A stretch of DNA of 36,477 bases from Bacteroidota bacterium (GTDB lineage: Bacteria; Bacteroidota; Bacteroidia; J057), in contig JAAFHL010000006.1 of assembly GCA_013298365.1 (NCBI GenBank), positions 1 through 36,477 on the forward strand, read 5' to 3'. The notes beneath the pieces were generated by a model, which saw nothing but the letters and a program-made list of their open reading frames with translations, searched no databases and had not been told where the DNA came from. This document shows, one piece after another, positions 24,328 through 34,201 of this stretch. Both the position numbers and the translations under genes were made by a program. Within the stretch, counting starts at the first letter, position 1. Each line of letters starts with the position of its first letter.

Positions 24328-24897
24328 TTATTTTTTGTTATAATCCTCCAACAATAATCTCAAAATCGTATCATTTTTGATAGGAATAACGCCCCAGTTT
24401 TTTACTTTTTCGTCAAAACGCAAAGCAAGCGTTGCTTTTTTGTTGAGGCTATCATTGTTGTAAGGACAGGTTTTTACTTTGTCTGAAAAATAGTAGAAAA
24501 GGTATGGATTACTCCAATTATTTGGATTTGGCGGCTGTTTCCGCATTTTTTGGGTATAAATAATATAGTCTTTCGGTGGGAGTAGAAAAATATCATTCGG
24601 TTTCATCATTCTTTCAATCTCCATAGGTACAGCATAATTTTCGCCATGACGTGCCGCAACTAATTCATTTTCAGGAACATTTCCGAATTTTTTAGCTTCC
24701 TTATAATATTCTTTTATCCTGTCTAATACAACTACGTGGCGGGGTAATGCAGATATAAGCAATAAACTAACGCCTCCTATAATGGTAAGTAGGAATTGTT
24801 TGCCTATATTAATGCCTGCTTTTGGTGCAGCAATAGTTGATGTATTTGTTTGCTCTGCCTTAACAGTTTGAGGCGAAGACGTGTTTTTTTTTGCCAT
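24328..24897 (-). CDS. Uncharacterised membrane-anchored protein
   Basis: 189 aa, single predicted TM (FLLTIIGGVSLLLISALP), no recognised domain. Confidence 0.65.
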   Translation of the reverse strand: MAKKNTSSPQTVKAEQTNTSTIAAPKAGINIGKQFLLTIIGGVSLLLISALPRHVVVLDRIKEYYKEAKKFGNVPENELVAARHGENYAVPMEIERMMKPNDIFLLPPKDYIIYTQKMRKQPPNPNNWSNPYLFYYFSDKVKTCPYNNDSLNKKATLALRFDEKVKNWGVIPIKNDTILRLLLEDYNKK

Positions 24898-25022
24898 AAT
24901 AAACAGAAAATCAATGATGTAGCATGAATGTAAGGACTGAAACTTTTATTCATTTAGATGCTGAGGACAAAAGTAAGAGAAATTTGCTAATTTTTGATGA
25001 GATAGGTGAAAATATTTTGTAT

Positions 25023-25742
25023 TTATTCTCTCAACAACCTCAACACATCTAAGCCTACAATCAGCATCGCCACAATCCATAGAACAAGGCTAATATAGCG
25101 ATTCACTTCTATTGAAATATTGTTATATTTTGCGCTTAACCTTTCATATAAAAAATACAAGGGCAAAATAGCAACGCCAAAACCTATCATACTCCCTGTT
25201 ACAATATCTCCCAAAAAATGAACCCCTATATAAAGTCGAGTATAACAAAGTAGTAGCGCAAATAAAGCAATGATAATGCCATATAAAGGCTGTTTTTTTC
25301 CTGCAAAAAATGCCATATATGTGCAAACTACCGTAGCTGAAAGGCTATGCCCCGAGGGAAAACTGTTATTTACCTCACCTTGCAGCGTGATATAATGAAT
25401 ATTTTCCTTGCCAAATACCACAGGCGGTCGAAAACAATGGTCGAAAAAGCCAATTTTGAGTACATACATCACTACCATACCCATCAAAAGGGCAATAATC
25501 ATGATAAATAAACCCGTATTGTCTTTGCCTGTAATCACAAATGCTAAAATACCTGCCAACAAAATGCCATCACCCAAATGTGTGAGGTACGGAAAAATGG
25601 CATCACCCAGTGGAAAATAATGCTTATTGAGCATCAAAAAACTTTCTTCATAACCATATACTCTCCACATTACCAAGCCTATTGCCCAAAAAAAGAGCAG
25701 CGTAAGAAAAAAATAAAAAATATTTTTAGGTATTAATTTCAT
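25023..25742 (-). CDS. PAP2-superfamily phosphatase (membrane)
   Basis: NNSFPSGHSLSATVV and RLYIGVHFLGDIVTGSMIG motifs. Confidence 0.9.
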   Translation of the reverse strand: MKLIPKNIFYFFLTLLFFWAIGLVMWRVYGYEESFLMLNKHYFPLGDAIFPYLTHLGDGILLAGILAFVITGKDNTGLFIMIIALLMGMVVMYVLKIGFFDHCFRPPVVFGKENIHYITLQGEVNNSFPSGHSLSATVVCTYMAFFAGKKQPLYGIIIALFALLLCYTRLYIGVHFLGDIVTGSMIGFGVAILPLYFLYERLSAKYNNISIEVNRYISLVLWIVAMLIVGLDVLRLLRE

Positions 25743-25765
25743 TTGTGATGTTGGTAAATTCAAAA

Positions 25766-26443
25766 CTAAAAAATAAGTACACCAATTCCGCCTGTAAGCA
25801 TGAGTGCCGAAAAATTGCGCATACGATGATACGCCGCTTCATTGATATACGTATCTTTTACTTCGCCCAATTCTAAGGGCAACGTATAGGAGCTTTTGAT
25901 GCCATAATGAAAGGTAATATACTTATAAACAATGCGTTGTATGCCTATTGAAAAGCCCAAAGCAAGTTGTTTTTTTGTAGCTAAGGGATGCCCAACTACA
26001 TTGCGAGGCGAAAAATCGTAGCGACCAAATCGGTCTGCAATGTCATATTCTAAGTAATTTAATTCAAATTGCTGATAAGGACCTAAGGGGGCAATTACGC
26101 CTAATTTGAAGAAGTTGAACCATCTCACATTCATGCCAAGCCCCCAGCCTGTGATACTTGCCCGACCGGTGCGCATTGTTATAGGACTAACATAGCCCAT
26201 TTGCGTAGAAAAAGATTGATACATTGCGCCAACGGTAATATTTCTTGATAAAATAAATTGATAACGCCCTGTAAATGTGGTGTTTATGGTACTATTTTCT
26301 TCAAAAAGAGAAGGCATTGCGCTGATTTCGCCCATAATGCTGTGTCGCATACCTAAATAACCTGGGGTTTGTGCATACAAAACCAAGTGAAATAGATTCC
26401 CAACGAACAGCAGCCCAAAATAGCGAAAAGCAGCATTTTTCAT
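25766..26443 (-). CDS. Putative outer-membrane beta-barrel protein
   Basis: Signal peptide, alternating strand pattern, C-terminal LTGGIGVLIF. Confidence 0.6.
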   Translation of the reverse strand: MKNAAFRYFGLLFVGNLFHLVLYAQTPGYLGMRHSIMGEISAMPSLFEENSTINTTFTGRYQFILSRNITVGAMYQSFSTQMGYVSPITMRTGRASITGWGLGMNVRWFNFFKLGVIAPLGPYQQFELNYLEYDIADRFGRYDFSPRNVVGHPLATKKQLALGFSIGIQRIVYKYITFHYGIKSSYTLPLELGEVKDTYINEAAYHRMRNFSALMLTGGIGVLIF

Positions 26444-26461
26444 GTAGAAATGATTACAAAA

Positions 26462-27697
26462 TTAGAAAATCACAGTTATTGTGTAGTCAGAATCCAATAC
26501 ATCGGCAAAAATTTTGTCTTGATTTGCCACATATTGTGGTTTGATTTTGAAAACCAATTTTGTCATACCTACTTGAATTGTGTCGCCATCTTGCAAATAC
26601 ATTGTTACTTTTGGGTCAACTCTCCGCATACTCGCATTGAGATACGTTCCGTTCATGCTTGGCGATTTATCTTTGCGCTTTCCCCCGTCATCTCTCAACT
26701 CAAACACAAATATATTGCCTGGTACTCGAAAAGCCCGAATCCACGCATGTCCACGACTTATGTATTTATCATCAGAAATATCTACCTCAATCGGTGTAAC
26801 ATTATCGCCTCGCCCAATGGTATTATCGCCTTCAAACAGCTCATAATAAACAGGTTTGCGATTTTCGGTATGGCGAATGAGCCACGCAACAGCAAGTTTT
26901 CCTTGCTTGTCTGACACATTATGTGAGATTTTATCTATCCCCAAAATAGGCGTATCAAGCCGTTCTATCTTTGGCGGCGGCGCAATTTCTGTTTTTTCGG
27001 GAAAAATGAGGGGCTGTTCTACCTTTTTTTCAGGAAAAACAGGCGGCTTTTCAGCAGGAATGTCTTGCAAAAAATCCATTAACTTTTTCTCCTCTGCCAA
27101 AATTTCTTTCAACGCATCGCTTACACTATACAGTTCTTTTTGCGCAGGTGGAATAGGTGGGGGAGGAGAGACATGTTTTTCGGTGAAAATAGGTTCTTCT
27201 GCTTTTTTTTCTTCCAAAAAAGTAACCAAATCTTTGTCTTTATCTTCTATTTCCTGTAAAATTTCAGGCACATTAATAGGTTCAACTACCGTTTTTTCCC
27301 AAACCTCAGGCTGTTTGTCTATTGGCAAGATGACTTCTTCTTTGACAGGGGAGGAGATAGCGATAACTTCTTTGTCCACAGGCAAAATCGTTTCTTCTTT
27401 TATAATAGGCGTTATTTCAACTATTTGAGGAGAAACAGGTGCTTGTTTTTCGATAATAATGGGCGTTTCTTTGATTTTTTCTTGCGGCAAATCCGCTTTT
27501 TTCAAACGAATTTTATCCTTGATAGATACACGCCCCTCTACTGCCGTCAAAGACAGTCCCTCGGGTACAATCACCCTATTCATTTCTGGGTTAGTGATAT
27601 TGATATTATTGATAACGACAATCACAGTACCACAAAATACACATTTGGGCGTTTCCGCAGAAACTGTTTTTCCACAATTATGACACGTTTTTTCCAT
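26462..27697 (-). CDS. Zinc-ribbon and FHA domain protein
   Basis: N-terminal CHNC...CVFC zinc ribbon; Glu/Pro/Lys-rich middle; C-terminal FHA (NTIGRGDN...DDKYISRGHAWIRA...SMNGTYLN). Confidence 0.85.
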   Translation of the reverse strand: MEKTCHNCGKTVSAETPKCVFCGTVIVVINNINITNPEMNRVIVPEGLSLTAVEGRVSIKDKIRLKKADLPQEKIKETPIIIEKQAPVSPQIVEITPIIKEETILPVDKEVIAISSPVKEEVILPIDKQPEVWEKTVVEPINVPEILQEIEDKDKDLVTFLEEKKAEEPIFTEKHVSPPPPIPPAQKELYSVSDALKEILAEEKKLMDFLQDIPAEKPPVFPEKKVEQPLIFPEKTEIAPPPKIERLDTPILGIDKISHNVSDKQGKLAVAWLIRHTENRKPVYYELFEGDNTIGRGDNVTPIEVDISDDKYISRGHAWIRAFRVPGNIFVFELRDDGGKRKDKSPSMNGTYLNASMRRVDPKVTMYLQDGDTIQVGMTKLVFKIKPQYVANQDKIFADVLDSDYTITVIF

Positions 27698-27744
27698 ACC
27701 TAAAAGATTTATATACAAAACTACGGAATATTTCCCAAGAAAAC

Positions 27745-28587
27745 CTATTCATCTTTCGCCATATTTTTCGTAACTACTACACTCACCCAAATACTTACTT
27801 CATACAACAACAAAAGCGGAATAAATATCAAAATCATGCTCAAAACATCTGGAGGCGTGATGATAGCTGCAAGCACTAACAAGATGACAATGGCGTGGCG
27901 ATGATATTCTCTCATAAAAGTAGGCGTAAGCAAGCCCAATTTTGCCAAATAATAGACAACAATCGGCATTTCAAAAATAACGGCTCCCCCCAATACAATT
28001 TGTGTGACCAAATCTATTACATCACCAATTTTCCATTGATTTTGTACTTCGGCAGCTATTTTGAATTGAGAAAGAAAAATAACAGAGAATGGCGTAACAA
28101 TATAGTACGAAAATAAAACTCCTATAAAAAACAATGCACTGATAATAAATACATTACCTCTTAGTTTCTTTTGTTCGGTAGGGTGCAAACCAGGTCGGAT
28201 AAAACGCCAAACTTCCCAAGCAATATAAGGAAACGCTATCACAAAACCTGCAAAAAACGCAATGCCAAAAGCGGTAATGAATTGTTCATAAGGACTTATG
28301 GCAATCATTACTACGTCCATTTTGGTAAAGCACATGCTCTCATCTAAATGGCACATAAACCTATGGACAGGAAAGTCAGGTTTGAAAGGTTTTAAAATAA
28401 AAAACTGAATAAAGTCTTCAATTTTAACAAAAACCGCAATGGCAAAGACCATAATAACCGCTAAACTCCGAATAATGTGCCACCGCAACTCTTCTAAATG
28501 GTCAAGAAAGGACATTTCTTCGTCATTTTCGGTAGAATTTGCTTTTTGTTTATTGCGAGAAGAAATTAAATTTGAAATAATGCTCAT
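27745..28587 (-). CDS. tatC: Sec-independent protein translocase subunit TatC
   Basis: MSFLDHLEELRWHIIRSL, FAGFVIAFPYIAWEVWRFIRPGLHPTEQK, ITPPDVLSMILIFIPLLLLYEVSI. Confidence 0.96.
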   Translation of the reverse strand: MSIISNLISSRNKQKANSTENDEEMSFLDHLEELRWHIIRSLAVIMVFAIAVFVKIEDFIQFFILKPFKPDFPVHRFMCHLDESMCFTKMDVVMIAISPYEQFITAFGIAFFAGFVIAFPYIAWEVWRFIRPGLHPTEQKKLRGNVFIISALFFIGVLFSYYIVTPFSVIFLSQFKIAAEVQNQWKIGDVIDLVTQIVLGGAVIFEMPIVVYYLAKLGLLTPTFMREYHRHAIVILLVLAAIITPPDVLSMILIFIPLLLLYEVSIWVSVVVTKNMAKDE

Positions 28588-28737
28588 AGAAAATGTAGTA
28601 TATAATACGATTTGCTAACGAATTGGCTGATATTTGATGCAAAAACGGAAATAAATGAAGGCTTCGCATCAAATAAGGCACAAATTTACACAAATTTAAA
28701 AGAAAAGCCTTAATTTAGCCCCAAATTTGAAGCTAAA

Positions 28738-29580
28738 ATGAAAAAACAACTACTTTTAGGGCTAATAGGTTTGGTCGTGATTTCCACTTTTGCAAGCAAT
28801 GACCCTAGTCTTACAGGCGCAAGAGGCATCGCTTTGGGACGTGCTTTTACAGGGGTAAAAGGCTCGTTATGGGCTTTATCCTACAATCCTGCAGGCATTG
28901 CTTTCTTAGATGCTCCCATAGGTGGTGTATATTCTGAACGCCGTTTTGGATTGAAAGAACTTACCTACGGCGGGGCTTCTTTTGCCATGCCTTTCAAAGA
29001 AAAACACTATATAGGTGTGGAAGTTGGCTCTTTTGGTTATAACAATTATCGTGAAACAAAGACTTCAATCGCATATGCTACGCATTTTCTGGGGGCATTA
29101 AGCATTGGCACGAAAATCAACTTTGCCAATGTAAATGTCGCTGATTTGGGCAGTGCAAATTCCGCTTTTGTGGATTTGGGTTTAAATTATAGCCTAAGTA
29201 AAAGCCTATCTATGGGGGCGAGTGCTTATAATATCAATCAAGCTAAGTTGCGCACCTTGAATGGAAAACAAAATATTCCTACGGTTTTGACCGCAGGGAT
29301 TGCCTATACGCCTTCCGAAAAAATCCTACTTGTCGCTGATATTCAGAAAGATGTGACTCGTCCTTTTTCGGTAAGGGGGGGAGTAGAATATTTCTTTATG
29401 AAAAGTCTCTGTGGACGAGTAGGCGTGAGTACGCAGCCACTTTCTACAAATGTAGGCATAGGTTGGCAATATAAGGGCATTGCATTAGACATTGCGGGCA
29501 GTTTGCATGAAAGATTAGGTTTTACGCCCAGTTTTTCTTTGGCATATAAGTTTGCCAAGAAAACAAAGGGTTCTCAATAG
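28738..29580 (+). CDS. PorV/PorQ-like outer-membrane beta-barrel protein
   Basis: Signal peptide; TGARGIALGRAFTGVKGSLWALSYNPAGIAFLD FadL/PorV-like start. Confidence 0.75.
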   Translation: MKKQLLLGLIGLVVISTFASNDPSLTGARGIALGRAFTGVKGSLWALSYNPAGIAFLDAPIGGVYSERRFGLKELTYGGASFAMPFKEKHYIGVEVGSFGYNNYRETKTSIAYATHFLGALSIGTKINFANVNVADLGSANSAFVDLGLNYSLSKSLSMGASAYNINQAKLRTLNGKQNIPTVLTAGIAYTPSEKILLVADIQKDVTRPFSVRGGVEYFFMKSLCGRVGVSTQPLSTNVGIGWQYKGIALDIAGSLHERLGFTPSFSLAYKFAKKTKGSQ

Positions 29581-29610
29581 CCGTATAAAAACCAAATAGC
29601 TTCAAATTCT

Positions 29611-31416
29611 ATGAAAAAGAAATTATTATCTTTTGACTCCCACAATATATTGAGTCGAATCGCTCGTCCTTTTGTCGAAAATGTGATGGGAATTGCGCAA
29701 ATCAATCAACTCTATGATTCTTTGACCCATCATGACAAGAATGCGGCTGCATTTTCGGAGGACATTTTAGAAAAGTTAGCGGTTCAATATAGCTTGCCTT
29801 CGGAAGAAGTTTTGCAGGAGTTGCGAGAAATAAAAGGTTCTTTGGTGTTTGTTTCCAACAATCCGTTGGGAGGGGTTGAAGTTTTTTTGATGATTGTCTT
29901 GATGCAAAAAATCAGAGATGATTATCGCCTCATGGGAAATGACATATTGGCAAATATCGAAGAATTGGAAAATGCCATTATTTCTGCTGAAAATCCGCAA
30001 AATGTGTCCGAAAAAACCTCTTGGGCTTTGCAACTTATTTCCTATCTACAAGAAGGAGGCATGTTAGCTTTGTTTCCGAATGGAGAACATGCGGAGACGC
30101 ACCTGCCTGGCATGTCTTTTCAACGGCAAGATTGGGACGAGCGAATTGCCCGTATTCTATTGCTCACAAAGGCAACCGTTGTCCCTATTTATTTTCATGG
30201 AAGAAGCAGTTTTGTGTTTCAATTTATGGGTTTGATATCGCCTCGCTTACGCAAAAGATTGTTGCCTTGGGAGTTTTTGAATACTTCTCACAAAAAAATA
30301 GATTTTTGTGTTGGCAAAAAAATCACGACTAATCGTTTGGAGCAATTTCAAGACAAAGACAAATATGAAGCGATAAATCACTATTTGCAATCCAAAATTT
30401 ATTTGCTTTCCCTCCATTTTTTGAAAAATAGGCAGATAGATATTCATAATATTCAAAATAGAATTAGGGCTTTTTGGGGAAATGAAGAAGATGTGAAAAG
30501 CATCATTCCGCCCATTGCACAGCAAAAACTTTGTGAAGAATTGGCAAACCTGCCGCAAGAATCCTTGTTAGTAGATACCGAAAAAATGCAAATATGGGTT
30601 TTTCGGCAAGCGCAAGCTCCCAATATGATGCAGGAAATTGGGCGTTTAAGAGAAGTTACTTTCCGAGAAATTGGGGAAGGTTCAGGAAAAGCCTATGATA
30701 CAGATACTTTTGATAACTATTATTACCAACTTTTGCTTTGGGACAAGCAGAAACAGCAAGTTGCAGGCGGCTATCGAATTGGTAAAACCGATGAGATTTT
30801 GCAAAAATATGGTTTTGAGGGCATATATATATGTACCATTTTTCGGGTAAAAGAGGAACTTCTGCGCCAAATTCAACCTGCGATTGAGTTAGGACGTTCA
30901 TTTATTGTGAAAGAATATCAACGCAGTTATCAACCTTTACTTTTGCTGTGGACAGGCATTTGCCAGTTTATTTTGCAAGACATGAAATATCGCTACATTA
31001 TTGGACCTGTGAGTATTTCGGCAGAAATGAATGCTGTATCTAAAACCTTGTTAGTCAATTTTTTAGAAGATAATAACTTGGCAGAAGGCTTGGCAGATTT
31101 TGTCAAACCCAAGCATAAATTTCACAAAAAAAGGAAAGCTGCATCTTATTATCATAGCTTTTCCACAGATGATATGCGGGATTTGAATGATGCGATTGTT
31201 GAGTTGGAAAAAAACAACATGGGCGTGCCTGTTTTATTTAAACATTACCTCAAAATGGGGGCAAAAATGTTAGCGTTCAATGTGGACCCCGATTTTTCCG
31301 ATGTGTTAGACTGTTTTATGATGACAGATTTGCTCAAAACAGATACTTTTCTGTTACAAAAATACATGGGAAAAGAGAATTTGCCCAAATATTATGCGTT
31401 TCATGGAAAATCATGA
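29611..31416 (+). CDS. OlsF-like bifunctional acyltransferase (PlsC-type N-terminal domain plus N-acyltransferase/GNAT C-terminal domain)
   Basis: N-terminal VFVSNNPLGGVEVFLM and FPNGEHA; C-terminal REVTFREIGEGSGKAYDTDTFDNYYYQLLLWD...VAGGYRIG...ELGRSFIVKEYQRSYQPLLLLW. Confidence 0.8.
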   Translation: MKKKLLSFDSHNILSRIARPFVENVMGIAQINQLYDSLTHHDKNAAAFSEDILEKLAVQYSLPSEEVLQELREIKGSLVFVSNNPLGGVEVFLMIVLMQKIRDDYRLMGNDILANIEELENAIISAENPQNVSEKTSWALQLISYLQEGGMLALFPNGEHAETHLPGMSFQRQDWDERIARILLLTKATVVPIYFHGRSSFVFQFMGLISPRLRKRLLPWEFLNTSHKKIDFCVGKKITTNRLEQFQDKDKYEAINHYLQSKIYLLSLHFLKNRQIDIHNIQNRIRAFWGNEEDVKSIIPPIAQQKLCEELANLPQESLLVDTEKMQIWVFRQAQAPNMMQEIGRLREVTFREIGEGSGKAYDTDTFDNYYYQLLLWDKQKQQVAGGYRIGKTDEILQKYGFEGIYICTIFRVKEELLRQIQPAIELGRSFIVKEYQRSYQPLLLLWTGICQFILQDMKYRYIIGPVSISAEMNAVSKTLLVNFLEDNNLAEGLADFVKPKHKFHKKRKAASYYHSFSTDDMRDLNDAIVELEKNNMGVPVLFKHYLKMGAKMLAFNVDPDFSDVLDCFMMTDLLKTDTFLLQKYMGKENLPKYYAFHGKS

Positions 31417-31425
31417 AGCAATTAT

Positions 31426-32757
31426 TCATTTAAACCAATCCAATACTTTTTCCAACGCCATGCCTCGTGAGCCTTTGATAAGCAGTACTTCCACGTTTGT
31501 ATCTTGAAGCAAATCCAGCACACTTTCTTTGGAATCAGCTACTTTTACGGCATGAAAACAAGCAAATTGTTGCAATTCTTTTTCAGCAAAAGTCATTTCT
31601 CTGCCAAAAAGTGCCACACAAGCTGGCAAATATTGCGCTACATGTTTGCCTAAGTCTATATGTTCTTGTTCGCTTTCTGCGCCAAGTTCAAACATATCTC
31701 CCAAAATTAAACCAATTTTTTTGTTGGGATTTTCTGCGAAAATATTCGTAATAGCTGCCTTCATCGAAGACGGATTGGCATTGTAGGCATCTATAAAAAT
31801 GCGCAAACCACCTTTTTCTGTCCACTGACTTCTGTGGTTTGTGGGTACATAGTCATAAATCCCCTTTTTGATGCCTGCCATCGAAATGCCAAAATAATCG
31901 GCAATCGCTACTGCTGCCAAAACATTGAGTGCGTTATAAGAGCCACTTAGCTGTGTATCAAAGGTTTCAGTGTTTTGCCAATGTTTGCAACTAATTTCTA
32001 TCTTCATGCCTTCTGCACTATGATTCAAAATATTCATGCCAAAATCACTGTCTTCAGTGCCAAAAGTGATATTTTTCTCCACCTTCCCCTTTATTTCTAC
32101 CACAAGCGGGTCAGTTTCATTCACAAAAATCGTCCCATTTTTCAGCGCAACTGCCTCAAAAAGTTGTCCTTTCACCGTTTGAACGCCTTTGAGATTGATG
32201 AGTCTTTCCAAATGTGCTTTGCCAATATTGGTAATCAATCCCTGCGTAGGTTCGGCAATTTCGCACAATTCCTTTATATCATTAGGCTGATTTGCACCCA
32301 TTTCAATCACCGCAATTTCCATATTTTTAGGCACAGACAGTAACGTCAAAGGCACACCGATGTGATTGTTGAGATTGCCTTGTGTCGCATAGATTTGTTT
32401 TTCGGTACGTAATACAGACGCAATCAATTCCTTGCTTGTCGTTTTTCCATTCGAGCCTGTAATCCCCAAAAAAGGAATGTCAAAGGTTCGGCGATAGTCT
32501 CTTGCCAAGGTTTGCAAGGCTGTTAATGTATTGTTTACTAATAAATAATGATGGTCATTTTCTACAAAAAAAAGAGGATTATCTACTATCGCAAAAGCTG
32601 CGCCTTTTGCTAAGGCTTGCGCTGCATATTCGTTCCCATCAAAATTATCGCCTTTGAGGGCAAAATATAAGTCGTTTTGCTGAATTTTGCGGGTATCTGT
32701 ACAAACTTTTGGATATTGAAGAAAAAGAGACAGTAATTTTTCGGCTGATGTAAACAT
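31426..32757 (-). CDS. murF: UDP-N-acetylmuramoyl-tripeptide--D-alanyl-D-alanine ligase
   Basis: FLGITGSNGKTTSKELI, VIEMGANQPNDI, IFIDAYNANPSSMKAAI; start at MFTSAEKLL. Confidence 0.95.
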   Translation of the reverse strand: MFTSAEKLLSLFLQYPKVCTDTRKIQQNDLYFALKGDNFDGNEYAAQALAKGAAFAIVDNPLFFVENDHHYLLVNNTLTALQTLARDYRRTFDIPFLGITGSNGKTTSKELIASVLRTEKQIYATQGNLNNHIGVPLTLLSVPKNMEIAVIEMGANQPNDIKELCEIAEPTQGLITNIGKAHLERLINLKGVQTVKGQLFEAVALKNGTIFVNETDPLVVEIKGKVEKNITFGTEDSDFGMNILNHSAEGMKIEISCKHWQNTETFDTQLSGSYNALNVLAAVAIADYFGISMAGIKKGIYDYVPTNHRSQWTEKGGLRIFIDAYNANPSSMKAAITNIFAENPNKKIGLILGDMFELGAESEQEHIDLGKHVAQYLPACVALFGREMTFAEKELQQFACFHAVKVADSKESVLDLLQDTNVEVLLIKGSRGMALEKVLDWFK

Positions 32758-32777
32758 AAAATGGAAAGAAATGTAAT

Positions 32778-32810
32778 TTGCTGCGAAAATACAATCTTTT
32801 CTTATCTTTG
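32778..32810 (+). promoter_or_regulatory. Predicted promoter of the aldehyde dehydrogenase gene
   Basis: TTG-N22-TATCTTTG. Confidence 0.55.
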
Positions 32811-32824
32811 CCTCAAAAATAGCC

Positions 32825-34183
32825 ATGATATTTACTTCTTACAATCCATATAATTTGGAGGTAGTGGGAAAATACGAATCTCACACACCACAAATAATTG
32901 AAAATCAAATAGTTAAGGCTTTTTTTGTCCAAAAAAGATGGGAAGCATTTTCCTTTGCAGAAAGAGCCACTTATTTTGTCGCCTTAGCCAAGTATTTGCG
33001 TACATATAAAAATGATTTAGCCACATTGATTAGCTTGGAAATGGGCAAAATTATCACAGAATCTTTGGCAGAAATTGAGAAATGTGCAGGTGCTTGCGAA
33101 TATTTTGCGGAAAATGCAGCCCTTTTTTTGCAAGACAAAAATATTCTTACTGATGCGCTCAAAAGTGGCGTATCTTATGAGCCTGTGGGAGTTGTTTTTA
33201 CCATCATGCCTTGGAATTTCCCGTTTTGGCAGGTATTTCGCTATGCGGCGGCAGCTTTGATGGCAGGCAATGTAACGATTTTGAAACATGCACCTAATGT
33301 TTTTGGTTGTGCTTTGGCAATTGAAAAGGCTTTTTTAGCAGTTGGCTTTCCGCAAGGCGTGTTTCAATCCCTTATTTGCGACACCGACACGATTCCTAAC
33401 ATCATCGCAGATGATAGAATCGCGATGGTTTCTTTTACAGGAAGCGAAAAAGTGGGGAGCATTGTGGCAAGTTTGGCGGGCAAAAATATCAAAAAATGTG
33501 TGCTGGAACTGGGCGGAAACGATGCTTTGATTGTGTGCGAAGATGCTGACCTTGCGCAAGCTGCCAAAGTTGCGATTCAATCTCGTATGTCAAATGCAGG
33601 GCAGGTTTGTATTGCTGCGAAACGTTTTTTGGTGGCAAAAAATATTAAATCCGCTTTTATCCAACATCTGATAGATTTAGTCTCAACACTTAAACATGGC
33701 GACCCTTTATTATTTGGCACGAAAATGGGCGTATTGGCAAGAATGGATTTAGCAGATACTTTGCAAAATCAACTCGAACTTTCTTTGAAACAAGGTGCGA
33801 CTTTGTTGTATGGGGGAAATAGAAGGAATTGCTGGTTTGAACCCACCATTATAGATAAGGTAAGCCCTGAAAATGTGGCATTTACAGATGAAACCTTCGG
33901 TCCTTTGGCTGCAATTAGTAGTTTTGAGACAGAAACGGAAGCGATTCAACTCGCTAATGCGTCTTGTTATGGATTGAGTGCATCTATTTGGACAAAAGAC
34001 ATCGAAAAGGCAAGCAGTTTACTAAAACAATTAAAGGTAGGTAGTGTTTTTGCGAATGCTTTGGTGCGCTCCGATTACCGTTTACCTATTGGCGGAACAA
34101 AAAAGTCTGGGTTTGGAAGAGAACTCTCTGAAATCGGCATACAAGATTTTTGTATTCCCAAAACCTTTTTTTTCGCAGAATAA
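32825..34183 (+). CDS. NAD(P)-dependent aldehyde dehydrogenase (succinate-semialdehyde dehydrogenase-like)
   Basis: MPWNFPFWQVFRYAAAALMAGN, FTGSEKVG, VLELGGNDALIV, NAGQVCIAAKR, DETFGPLAAI. Confidence 0.94.
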   Translation: MIFTSYNPYNLEVVGKYESHTPQIIENQIVKAFFVQKRWEAFSFAERATYFVALAKYLRTYKNDLATLISLEMGKIITESLAEIEKCAGACEYFAENAALFLQDKNILTDALKSGVSYEPVGVVFTIMPWNFPFWQVFRYAAAALMAGNVTILKHAPNVFGCALAIEKAFLAVGFPQGVFQSLICDTDTIPNIIADDRIAMVSFTGSEKVGSIVASLAGKNIKKCVLELGGNDALIVCEDADLAQAAKVAIQSRMSNAGQVCIAAKRFLVAKNIKSAFIQHLIDLVSTLKHGDPLLFGTKMGVLARMDLADTLQNQLELSLKQGATLLYGGNRRNCWFEPTIIDKVSPENVAFTDETFGPLAAISSFETETEAIQLANASCYGLSASIWTKDIEKASSLLKQLKVGSVFANALVRSDYRLPIGGTKKSGFGRELSEIGIQDFCIPKTFFFAE

Positions 34184-34201
34184 ACACCAAAATTAGTCAT
34201 T

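Noticed and set aside
27895-28116. Plus-strand ORF opposite tatC
   Set aside because: Antisense to the strongly supported TatC coding sequence.
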